In this document: piece by piece, positions 7,275-13,856 of the stretch
Position numbering within the stretch: the stretch's first letter is position 1
How the letters are laid out: every line of letters begins with the position of its first letter
Source: DSOT01 sp052386775
Lineage (GTDB): Bacteria; Pseudomonadota; Gammaproteobacteria; Burkholderiales; SG8-41
DNA: 21,491 nt
Direction of reading: 5' to 3'
Assembly: GCA_052386775.1 (NCBI GenBank)
Contig: JBQTJV010000255.1
Span: 1-21,491, forward strand
The notes under the pieces: generated by a model
What the model saw: the letters and a program-made list of their open reading frames with translations, nothing else
Told to the model about the DNA's origin: nothing
The model's database searches: none
Translations under genes and position numbers: made by a program

Positions 7275-8810
7275 TCAATAACTCGTGGGCCAGCTGCGCA
7301 TGAGGTGCTGTCCCACGCCCTTCGTGATGCGCAGCTTGTAGACCTCCAGCATGCGGATCAGGTAATCGCGCGTCTGCTCGGGCCGGATCACGGCCTGCGC
7401 GGCATAGACGGCGGCAAGACCCCACACGTCGCTGCCTTTGCGGATCTGCGAGAACTTTTCCTCGAAACCGGGCTCCCCGACGCCGACGCCGTGCACGATC
7501 TTGGTCGCAAACTCCGGCGACATGAAGCTCACCTCGGCGGTGGGCCACGCCGCGATATCGTCGGAGTGCCGCCCGCCCCCCATGCAGACATACGCGCGCC
7601 CGTAGCTCTTGCGTATGATGACGGAGAGGCGTGGCACGGTGACGAGCGTCATCGCATTCATGAAATTCATGATGCGTCCGGGTGCCCCCGCCTTTTCGGC
7701 CTCGGTTCCGATCTGGAATCCGGGCGTATCGACCAGCAGCACGATCGGCACGTTGAACGAGTCGCACAGCACCAGGAAATCGACGATCTTGCGGCACGCG
7801 TCCGCATCCAATGCGCCGCCGCGGTGGAGGGGATTGTTGGCGATGATGCCGACGCTCTTGCCGCCGAGGCGGGCGAGCGACGTGACCGCGCTCTTGCCGA
7901 AGCGGGGCTTCAGTTCAAACACCGAGCCCTTGTCGGCGATGCACGCGATGATGCGCCGCATGTCGTACACCTGCGTCCGGCTCTCGGGCACGATCGAGAA
8001 AATCCGCTCCATGTCGCTGCCCGAACCCGGTGGCACCGGTGCATCGGGCGGCGCCTCGTTGTGATGGCTGGGCAGGTAGGAGAGAAATTTCTTGATGGCG
8101 TCGAACACCTCTTCCTCGCGGTCCGCGACGAGGTCGACCAGCCCGGTGATTTCCGCGTGCAGGCGCCACCCGCCCAGCGCTTCGGTATCGACTTTTTCCC
8201 CCAGCGCCATGGACACCAGGCGCGGGCTCGAGACCGCCATCGTGGCGCCCTTCTGCATCACCGCGAAATCAGCCTGGCACATGAGCCATGTTGACGAGCC
8301 GAACGAAGGGCCGAACGCCGCCGCGCACATCGGCGTCTCGCGCGTGCGGCGGAACTGCGTGTTGTCATTGCCGAGCAGCAGCCCCATGCCGCGCGAGCCC
8401 ATGGCGTCCGGCAGGCGCGCGCCGGTGGATTCGCCGATCACCACCAGCGGCATGCCGCGCTCGGTCGCCGTGCGCTTCATGTGCGCGATTTTCCTGCTGT
8501 TGGTGTACGAGGTGGACGCTCCCTTCACCGTGAAATCGTTGACGACGATGGCGACATCGCAGCCGCTGATCCGGCCGTAGCCCGCCAGCTTGCCGTCGGT
8601 CTGGGTTTCATCCGCCTGCTCGGGATAGACGCCCGAAGAGCCGAACAGTCCCGATTCGATGAACGAGTCCGGGTCGAGCAACGCGGCGATGCGCTCGCGC
8701 GCGTTCCACACACCCGCCGCCTTGCGCTTCGCGTATTTATCCTCGCCGCCGCCCGCCAGCGCCTTGGCGCGGCGCGCCTCGTACTCCTTCAGCAATGTCT
8801 CGAATGCCAT
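7275..8810 (-). CDS. Acyl-CoA carboxylase carboxyltransferase (carboxyltransferase 2)
   Basis: 511 residues with the two crotonase-like halves of the PccB/MccB carboxyltransferase family. The N half includes NARERIAALLDPDSF, DFTVKGAS and GESTGARLPDAMG. The segment that normally reads GPCAGGA, forming the first oxyanion hole, is GPSFGSS at 167-173. The C half contains SVGIIANNPLHRGGALD, LVDTPGFQIG and RKSYGRAYVCMGGGRHSD. The C terminus is RSWPTSY. It should transfer carboxylate from carboxybiotin to an acyl-CoA, but the variant oxyanion motif sets it apart from ordinary propionyl- and methylcrotonyl-CoA enzymes. It resembles the carboxyltransferase at 19552-21087 far more than the one at 11886-13454, sharing the unusual motif and the C-terminal WPTSY. 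It lies 3 bases after ETF alpha and 10 before biotin carboxylase. Confidence 0.9.
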   Translation of the reverse strand: MAFETLLKEYEARRAKALAGGGEDKYAKRKAAGVWNARERIAALLDPDSFIESGLFGSSGVYPEQADETQTDGKLAGYGRISGCDVAIVVNDFTVKGASTSYTNSRKIAHMKRTATERGMPLVVIGESTGARLPDAMGSRGMGLLLGNDNTQFRRTRETPMCAAAFGPSFGSSTWLMCQADFAVMQKGATMAVSSPRLVSMALGEKVDTEALGGWRLHAEITGLVDLVADREEEVFDAIKKFLSYLPSHHNEAPPDAPVPPGSGSDMERIFSIVPESRTQVYDMRRIIACIADKGSVFELKPRFGKSAVTSLARLGGKSVGIIANNPLHRGGALDADACRKIVDFLVLCDSFNVPIVLLVDTPGFQIGTEAEKAGAPGRIMNFMNAMTLVTVPRLSVIIRKSYGRAYVCMGGGRHSDDIAAWPTAEVSFMSPEFATKIVHGVGVGEPGFEEKFSQIRKGSDVWGLAAVYAAQAVIRPEQTRDYLIRMLEVYKLRITKGVGQHLMRSWPTSY

Positions 8811-8813
8811 GGT

Positions 8814-9821
8814 CTACCTCGTTTCGGATGCTGCGCGTTTGAGTGTGCGCACTTCCTCGATGAAAGCCGGAATGAACTGCTGATAGTCGCCGACGATGCC
8901 GAAGCGCGCGTCCCGGTAGATCGCGGCCTCGGGATCGGTGTTCACTGCAACGATGGTCTTGGCGTTGCCGCAGCCGGCCATGTGATGTCCGGCGCCGGAA
9001 ATGCCCACCGCGATATAGAGGTCCGGCTGCACCGTGCGGCCGGTGAGCCCGATCTGCCAGGAACGCGGGCACCAGCCGAGGTCGCACGGGACACGGCTCG
9101 CGCCGACCGCGCCGCCGAGCGCATCTGCAAGTTGCTCCAGCGTGCGAAAGCCCGCGGGCCCGTTCAAGCCCCGGCCACCCGCAACGATGACGGGCGCGTC
9201 CTCGAGCCGGATCCCGCCGGCGTCCTCCGCACGGCGTTCGACGACGCGGACCCGCTGCAGCTCAGCGCCTAGACGGGGAATGAAACGGCGTATCTCGCCG
9301 CGACGCGTATCGTTACGCCCCGATGCCTCGCCGCAACCGGCCCGCACGGTGGCCACACAACGCGCGGTCGCGAATGACAGCGTCTCGCGCAGGTTGCCGC
9401 CGTGACAGGGCCGCGTGAAATGGAAGGCGCCGTCCTGCCGCGCGATCTCGACGCATCCCGTCGCCACCGCACCCTCCAGCCGAAACGCGAGTCGCGGTGC
9501 GAGATCCGCCCCGGTAGCGGTGTGCCCCGCCAGCACGAGTTCCGGTGCGATCTCGCCGCAGAGCTGGGCGGCCGCGCTGACCCACGCTTCGCTGTGGTAC
9601 CGATCCAGCGCCGGATGGTCCAGACAGTAAACCCGCTCCGCGCCCAAGGCGATCAACGCCTCCGCCGCCGCGCCGGACGGCCTCCCGAACAGCGCCGCGC
9701 TGACGCTGCCCGCCGAGGACGCTTTGAGCCGTAGCGCGAGCGCGAGCAGTTCACGCGTAAGGCGCGTCGGTCCGAGCTCCGTGACTTCGGCGATGAGGAG
9801 TATCGGCGCGCTCGCGCTCAT
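8814..9821 (-). CDS. etfA: Electron transfer flavoprotein alpha subunit
   Basis: 335 residues with the FixB/EtfA layout: an N-terminal alpha/beta domain beginning ILLIAEV and a C-terminal FAD-binding domain. The C-terminal part has GGRGLNGP, LADALGGAVGASR, QIGLTGRTVQPDLYIAVGISG, a HHMAG segment and NTDPEAAIY, the standard FAD signature in the expected order. With EtfB it forms a soluble heterodimer that carries electrons from flavin dehydrogenases to the membrane. Its ATG overlaps the EtfB stop (ATGA), and an AGGAGG-like sequence cannot be clearly separated from the overlap. No acyl-CoA dehydrogenase or ETF-ubiquinone oxidoreductase gene lies in the window, so its electron donor is not evident. 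The neighbouring molybdenum enzyme is a possible partner (speculation). Confidence 0.93.
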   Translation of the reverse strand: MSASAPILLIAEVTELGPTRLTRELLALALRLKASSAGSVSAALFGRPSGAAAEALIALGAERVYCLDHPALDRYHSEAWVSAAAQLCGEIAPELVLAGHTATGADLAPRLAFRLEGAVATGCVEIARQDGAFHFTRPCHGGNLRETLSFATARCVATVRAGCGEASGRNDTRRGEIRRFIPRLGAELQRVRVVERRAEDAGGIRLEDAPVIVAGGRGLNGPAGFRTLEQLADALGGAVGASRVPCDLGWCPRSWQIGLTGRTVQPDLYIAVGISGAGHHMAGCGNAKTIVAVNTDPEAAIYRDARFGIVGDYQQFIPAFIEEVRTLKRAASETR

Positions 9822-10609
9822 AGGAGGTGCGCCGCCTTCAGCTCCCGCGCCAGCGCCGCCGCCTGCTGCTGCACGGAACCGTCGATGAACGTGCAGCGGT
9901 TCTGCCTGGTCGGCGCAAAAACCCGTTCCACGCGGCTTCGCGGGCGGAGCTCACCGGCATCGAGGCCTAAATCGGCCGCGTTCCACACCGCGACCGGCTT
10001 GCGCGCCGCGCGCATGGTCTCCCTCAGATTCGGCGTGCGGGGCGCGCCCAGCTCGTTTGACACGGTCACGACAGCGGGCAGGCTGGCCTCGACCACTTCA
10101 CTGCCGTCATCGATCACCCGCTCTACCCTGAGCGTCGTCTCGTTAATCTGCACATCGCTCGCAAAAGCGATAAGGGGAAAACCCAGCAGCTCGGCCACGC
10201 CCGCGCCGACGATGCCCGCGTCCCGGTCTGCCGCCTGACGCCCCGCCAGCACGAGATCGCAGGTTTCCATTTTTCTGATCGCCGCGGCGAGCGCCCGGAC
10301 CGTCACGTAACCGTCCGCGGCCTCGAACGCGGGCTCGCAGAGCAGCACGCCCTGATCCGCGCCCATCGCCAGTCCGTGCTTGAGGGTGCTGCGCGCGCCT
10401 TCACCGCCGAGCGTAAGCACCGTGATCTTCGTTGCAGGATGCCGTTCGCGGATGCGCAGCGCCGCCTCCACCGCCTGCTCGTCGAAGGGGCTCATCACCA
10501 TGGAAAGTCCCGGCGCCGGCACCACGCGCTTCGCCGCCTCGTCAACCTTGAACATGCTGAAGGCCGCCTCCGGGTCGGGCACCTGCTTCACGCAAACAAC
10601 GATATGCAT
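9818..10609 (-). CDS. etfB: Electron transfer flavoprotein beta subunit
   Basis: 263 residues starting at the ATG at 10609 (MHIVVCVKQVPDPEAAF), the canonical EtfB opening. The open frame extends 77 codons further upstream, but that part lies antiparallel-free inside the molybdenum enzyme gene in another frame and has no EtfB similarity. Recognisable segments are SMVMSPFDEQAVEAALRI, TLGGEGA and the nucleotide-binding signature LAGRQAADRDAGIVG, followed by LPAVVTVSNELGAPR near the middle and a C-terminal arm that wraps the alpha subunit. It starts 7 bases after the stop of the molybdenum enzyme and overlaps etfA by 4 bases, so it is translationally coupled on both sides. Cytoplasmic electron carrier; partner dehydrogenase unknown. 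Confidence 0.93.
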   Translation of the reverse strand: MHIVVCVKQVPDPEAAFSMFKVDEAAKRVVPAPGLSMVMSPFDEQAVEAALRIRERHPATKITVLTLGGEGARSTLKHGLAMGADQGVLLCEPAFEAADGYVTVRALAAAIRKMETCDLVLAGRQAADRDAGIVGAGVAELLGFPLIAFASDVQINETTLRVERVIDDGSEVVEASLPAVVTVSNELGAPRTPNLRETMRAARKPVAVWNAADLGLDAGELRPRSRVERVFAPTRQNRCTFIDGSVQQQAAALARELKAAHLL

Positions 10610-10616
10610 CGCGCCG

Positions 10617-11861
10617 CTACACGATGGTGACGTCGGCGGGGACGATGCCGTCGAAGTGCTTGCGCTGGTAATTCCACGGGATCTGCGGCTGCACGCGGCC
10701 GGTCTCGTCGGTCGCGCGCGCCATGATGCGATAGTGCCCCGGCGCGGCCGGCTCCCAGAGATACGACCAGCGCACCCACAACCAGCGCTCACGCGGCTCT
10801 TCGAGATGCGCATCGACCCAGGATCGGCCGTCATCGACACTGATTTCGACCCGCGTGATGGCGCCCATGCCGCTCCACGCCAGCCCGCGTACTTTGTGCG
10901 CGCCGCGCTCGAGCGGCGAATCCTCGTCGAGCGGATCGAGGATGATGCAGCGCACCCCCATCGCGGTGATCATCTCCTTGTTCGGGTCGTCGGGCGAATC
11001 GCCGTACACGAAGTAATGCTTCTGGTAGTAGCACTCCGGCATATGCTTCAACACTTCGATCTTCTGCAGCCACTTGACCCACCAGTTGCCGGACCACCCC
11101 GGCACCACCGCGCGCACCGGCGCGCCATGGATGTGTAGCAGGTATTCGCCGTTCATCGACCACGCGAGCAGCGTGTCCGGGTGCAGCGCCTTCGCGATCG
11201 GCAGCCCCTTCTCGTAATTGATGACGCCGGGGTCGACGAGCTGAAAATCCGAACGGCCCACCGAGCGGTACTGCACGGCGAGATCCGGCTGCCCGCGATC
11301 GAAACCCTCCATCCGCACCGACACCGCGCCCGCCGTGAGACCGCATTTCTTGAGGACCTCGGCGAGCGGCACGCCGGTGAACTCGCCGGCGCTCATGGCG
11401 CAGGTCGTCGTCGTTTCGTTGCTGATCTCGTCGGTGGAAGGCACGGCGTTGCGTTCGCGCTGGGCCGCGCGCTTCTGCATGTCCTGCTGGTTGATGCGGG
11501 ACGGCTTACGCCCGCCCCTGCTCAAATAATCGAAATAGCCGGCATCGTTGCCCGCGCATTCGGTGACCGCGCGCACCGTGCGGCCGGGCAGTTTCTGCAG
11601 GTCCTTGAGCGACAGTTCCATGGGTCGCTCGACTTCGCCGCCTACGGTCAGCACCCAGTCATCCGGATGGATGGGCTCGGGCACCTCAAGCTGGTTCACC
11701 ACGTAATAGGCGTCGGTCGGCGTGATCAGCCCTTCGAGATCGGTGATCGGCGCACGGCCGTTGATGACGCGCCCCTGCGAATCCTTGCCGGCAATGAGGG
11801 CCGGTCGCTTGCGGTCCGGCCAGCCCATCACCCAGTCGCCCTCGATCTCGCGCTTTGCCAT
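10617..11861 (-). CDS. Sulfite-oxidase-family molybdopterin oxidoreductase, cytoplasmic, atypical active site
   Basis: 414 residues with an oxidoreductase molybdopterin-binding domain (roughly 40-280) and a C-terminal Mo-co dimerisation domain (roughly 290-405, including VRGLAWSGMGAITRVEISVDDG). The Mo-ligating cysteine is Cys102 in TECAGNDAG, and HIHGAPVRAVVPG plus VKWLQKI are the expected cofactor-binding segments. In sulfite oxidases the Cys motif reads CAGNRR and an Arg lies in RNHLPVP; here these are CAGNDA and VNQLEVP, so the sulfite-binding arginines I can place are missing. There is also an extra polar stretch at about 117-157. No Tat or Sec signal is present, unlike typical periplasmic SorA/SoxC proteins. 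No heme domain. The substrate is therefore probably not sulfite. It sits 24 bases after carboxyltransferase 1 and 7 bases before etfB. Confidence 0.88.
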   Translation of the reverse strand: MAKREIEGDWVMGWPDRKRPALIAGKDSQGRVINGRAPITDLEGLITPTDAYYVVNQLEVPEPIHPDDWVLTVGGEVERPMELSLKDLQKLPGRTVRAVTECAGNDAGYFDYLSRGGRKPSRINQQDMQKRAAQRERNAVPSTDEISNETTTTCAMSAGEFTGVPLAEVLKKCGLTAGAVSVRMEGFDRGQPDLAVQYRSVGRSDFQLVDPGVINYEKGLPIAKALHPDTLLAWSMNGEYLLHIHGAPVRAVVPGWSGNWWVKWLQKIEVLKHMPECYYQKHYFVYGDSPDDPNKEMITAMGVRCIILDPLDEDSPLERGAHKVRGLAWSGMGAITRVEISVDDGRSWVDAHLEEPRERWLWVRWSYLWEPAAPGHYRIMARATDETGRVQPQIPWNYQRKHFDGIVPADVTIV

Positions 11862-11885
11862 GACACTACTCCTCGATGTGAATGT

Positions 11886-13454
11886 TCATGGCCGCACGCC
11901 CGCCTTGTACTTCGGGCCGAGCTGTGTCCGCAGCCGCGGCTGCAGCGCCTCGATGAACTGGCAGAGATACGGCCGGGTCTCGCGCGGATCGATGAGATCC
12001 TCCACCGCGAACGCCTCCGCCGTACGAAACGGTGAGGCAAGATGCCGCAGTTCCTGCTCGATCTCCTGCTCCCGCTTCACCGGGTCCGGCGCGGCCTCGA
12101 TCTCTCTGCGGTAGGCCGCCTTGACGCCGCCTTCCACCGGCAGCGAACCCCACTCGGCAGACGGCCACGCGATCTTGAAATTGAGCCCGCGGCGGTCGAT
12201 CGCGCTGCCGCCGGCCACGCCGTAGCACTTGCGCACGATCACGGTGAAGACCGGCACGCTCACCTGCAAGCCGATGTAGCGCGCGCGCACGCCCTCGCGC
12301 AGGATGGCGTTCGCTTCCGATTCGGCGCCGACCATCAGCCCGGGCACATCCGCGAAGAAGATCAGCGGAACGTGAAACATGTCGCACAGCTCGATGAAGT
12401 GTCCCTGCTTGCGCGCCGCCTTGTGATCGACGATGCCGCCGAACATCGGGTTGTTCGCGACCAGGCCCACGACTTTTCCGTTCATCCGCGCGAGCGTCGT
12501 GATGACGCTGCGCCCGAATGTCGGCTGAATCTCGAATAACGTCTCGCGATCGGCGATCAGGCCGAGCAACTTCTTCATGTCATAGGCCTGGCGACTCGAG
12601 CGGGGAACGATGTCCGCGAGCGCGTCTTCGCAGCGGTCCACCGGGTCGGCGCATGGGATCTCAGGCGGCAATTCCCAAACGTTCGTCGGCAGGTAGGAAA
12701 GAAACCGCCGGATCTGACGGAAACAATCTTCCTCGTCGAGCGCGACGTTGTCGAGGGTGCCCGCCGTATCGACCGCGACCTTCACGCCGCCCAGTTCTTC
12801 TTTCGTGAGCTTTTCGCCAAACGCGCGCTCGACCACGGGCGGGCCCGCAGCGAAAATCTGGCCCGTGCCCTGCACCATGATCGACCAGTGCGCGAGAATC
12901 GCGCGGGCCGAGGGGCCGCCCGCTGTCGTGCCCATCACCGCGCTCACTACCGGGACGATGCCCATCAGATCGACAGAGCGCTCGAATCCATCCTGTCCAT
13001 AGCCCGGCACCACCGTGTAACCCTTGCGCCGGGCGCTGGCGACCGTACCGCCGGTCCCATCGATCAGATTGACGAGGGGGATGCGGTACTCGTACGCCAG
13101 ATCCTCGATGAAGCCACCCTGTCCGCCCTTGCGCCGGTCGGCTCCGAAGCTCGTCCCCGCGCGGATCGTGTAGTCCTCGCCGCCGATTGCGACCGGGCGA
13201 CCATCGATGCGGCCGATTCCCATCACATACGGCGCCGGCTCGAAGTCGACCAGGCTGCCGGAGGGGCCGTAACGGGCGCGCCCCGCCAGCTGCCCCACTT
13301 CGCGAAACGAGCCCGGATCCAGCACGCGCGCGATCCGCTCGCGAATGGTGAGCTTCCCTGCGGCGTGATGCTTCGACACCGCCGCCGCGCCGCCGCACGC
13401 CTCAGCGAGCTTCCGCCGGCGATGGACCTCCTCGATTTCCGCGCTCCAGCTCAT
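11886..13454 (-). CDS. Acyl-CoA carboxylase carboxyltransferase (carboxyltransferase 1)
   Basis: 522 residues, the two-half carboxyltransferase fold. The N half has GKLTIRERIARVLDPGSF, GIGRIDGRPVAIGGEDYTI, LVNLIDGTGGT and SAVMGTTAGGPSA (oxyanion region near 171-183). The C half has VVGLVANNPMFGGIVDH, FFADVPGLMVGAESE and VIVRKCYGVAGG, then KIAWPSAEWG. It keeps the AGG core of the first oxyanion motif, so it is closer to classical family members than the other two carboxyltransferases in the window. A C-terminal tail after LIDPRETRPYLCQFIE is rich in basic residues. It starts 13 bases after the biotin carrier gene, as the second gene of the operon. Acyl acceptor unknown; a role as an independent enzyme or as half of a mixed carboxyltransferase core with carboxyltransferase 2 are both possible. 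Confidence 0.9.
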   Translation of the reverse strand: MSWSAEIEEVHRRRKLAEACGGAAAVSKHHAAGKLTIRERIARVLDPGSFREVGQLAGRARYGPSGSLVDFEPAPYVMGIGRIDGRPVAIGGEDYTIRAGTSFGADRRKGGQGGFIEDLAYEYRIPLVNLIDGTGGTVASARRKGYTVVPGYGQDGFERSVDLMGIVPVVSAVMGTTAGGPSARAILAHWSIMVQGTGQIFAAGPPVVERAFGEKLTKEELGGVKVAVDTAGTLDNVALDEEDCFRQIRRFLSYLPTNVWELPPEIPCADPVDRCEDALADIVPRSSRQAYDMKKLLGLIADRETLFEIQPTFGRSVITTLARMNGKVVGLVANNPMFGGIVDHKAARKQGHFIELCDMFHVPLIFFADVPGLMVGAESEANAILREGVRARYIGLQVSVPVFTVIVRKCYGVAGGSAIDRRGLNFKIAWPSAEWGSLPVEGGVKAAYRREIEAAPDPVKREQEIEQELRHLASPFRTAEAFAVEDLIDPRETRPYLCQFIEALQPRLRTQLGPKYKAGVRP

Positions 13455-13467
13455 CTCGCAGCAGCCC

Positions 13468-13689
13468 TCAATCCTCGAGTATCGCCACCACCTGTCCTTC
13501 CGCCACCGGGTCCTTCTCCTTCACCAGAAGTTCCTTCACCGTGCCCGCGTCTTCCGTGATGACGGGGATCTCCATCTTCATGGATTCGATCACGATCAGC
13601 GTATCGCCGGCCTCCACTTTGTCGCCGGGCCGGGACTTCACCTGCCATACCGTACCGGTGATTTCCGACTTGATCTCGATTCTGGCCAT
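13468..13689 (-). CDS. Free-standing biotin carboxyl carrier protein (73 residues)
   Basis: A single biotinyl domain and nothing else. The biotinylation motif ESMKMEIP gives Lys38 as the modified residue, 35 residues from the end, the usual distance. The two halves of the barrel are visible as IKSEITGTVWQV and ITEDAGTVKELLV, with GDKVEAGDTL before the lysine and DPVAEGQVV after it. The protein lacks the Ala/Pro-rich N-terminal arm of AccB and the BC fusion of PccA/MccA-type enzymes. The ATG at 13689 follows GAGGAG (13699-13704) by 9 bases; the longer open frame upstream has no such support. It is the first gene of the minus-strand operon, with a predicted leader of about 86 bases from the promoter at 13782-13811. 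It must be biotinylated by a ligase encoded elsewhere. Confidence 0.92.
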   Translation of the reverse strand: MARIEIKSEITGTVWQVKSRPGDKVEAGDTLIVIESMKMEIPVITEDAGTVKELLVKEKDPVAEGQVVAILED

Positions 13690-13781
13690 GGTCAAATGCT
13701 CCTCGAAGATGACTGCGGTATCGTGTGCAACGAGAACGGCGGACTCCAGCGACGCGGCGCCCGGTCGGACGGCGCCCGCGC

Positions 13782-13811
13782 ATCCTAAGCCTTGCGGACC
13801 AATCATGTCAA
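13782..13811 (-). promoter_or_regulatory. Sigma70-type promoter for the eleven-gene carboxylase operon
   Basis: Read on the minus strand: TTGACA (13811 down to 13806, 6 of 6 consensus), an 18-base spacer, and TAGGAT (13787 down to 13782, 4 of 6). Transcription should start near 13775, giving a leader of about 86 bases before the biotin carrier start at 13689. The -35 is the left arm of the inverted repeat. I saw no obvious second promoter within the operon. Confidence 0.6.
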
Positions 13812-13827
13812 CAAGAGATTGTTGACA
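13806..13827. promoter_or_regulatory. Perfect 9-bp inverted repeat, likely GntR operator
   Basis: Arms TGTCAACAA (13806-13814) and TTGTTGACA (13819-13827) are exact reverse complements around a GAGA spacer. The right arm plus one base also reads TTGTTGACAA, a TTGT-N2-ACAA palindrome in itself, and the left arm is a near copy on the other strand. The site is centred between the divergent operons and next to a GntR/FCD regulator gene, whose family usually binds short palindromes of this type. Each arm contains a TTGACA hexamer usable as -35 by one of the two divergent promoters, so a bound dimer would block both. Operator function is inferred. Confidence 0.72.
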
Positions 13828-13850
13828 ATGCTACACCGTGCGGCTATCGT
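13822..13850 (+). promoter_or_regulatory. Sigma70-type promoter for the GntR-crotonase operon
   Basis: TTGACA at 13822-13827 (6 of 6 consensus), a 17-base spacer, and TATCGT at 13845-13850 (4 of 6). The expected transcription start, about 7 bases after the -10 box, falls at or next to the ATG at 13857, so the message would have almost no leader. The -35 lies inside the right arm of the inverted repeat, implying autoregulation by the encoded GntR protein. Confidence 0.6.
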
Positions 13851-13856
13851 CGCGCC

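Noticed and set aside
5954..7303. A 449-codon plus-strand frame opposite biotin carboxylase
   Set aside because: Antisense shadow; the minus-strand biotin carboxylase motifs are unambiguous.
10610..10840. Upstream extension of etfB by 77 codons
   Set aside because: It lies out of frame within the molybdenum enzyme gene and is Ser/Arg/Pro-rich, while MHIVVCVKQVPD is the canonical EtfB start.
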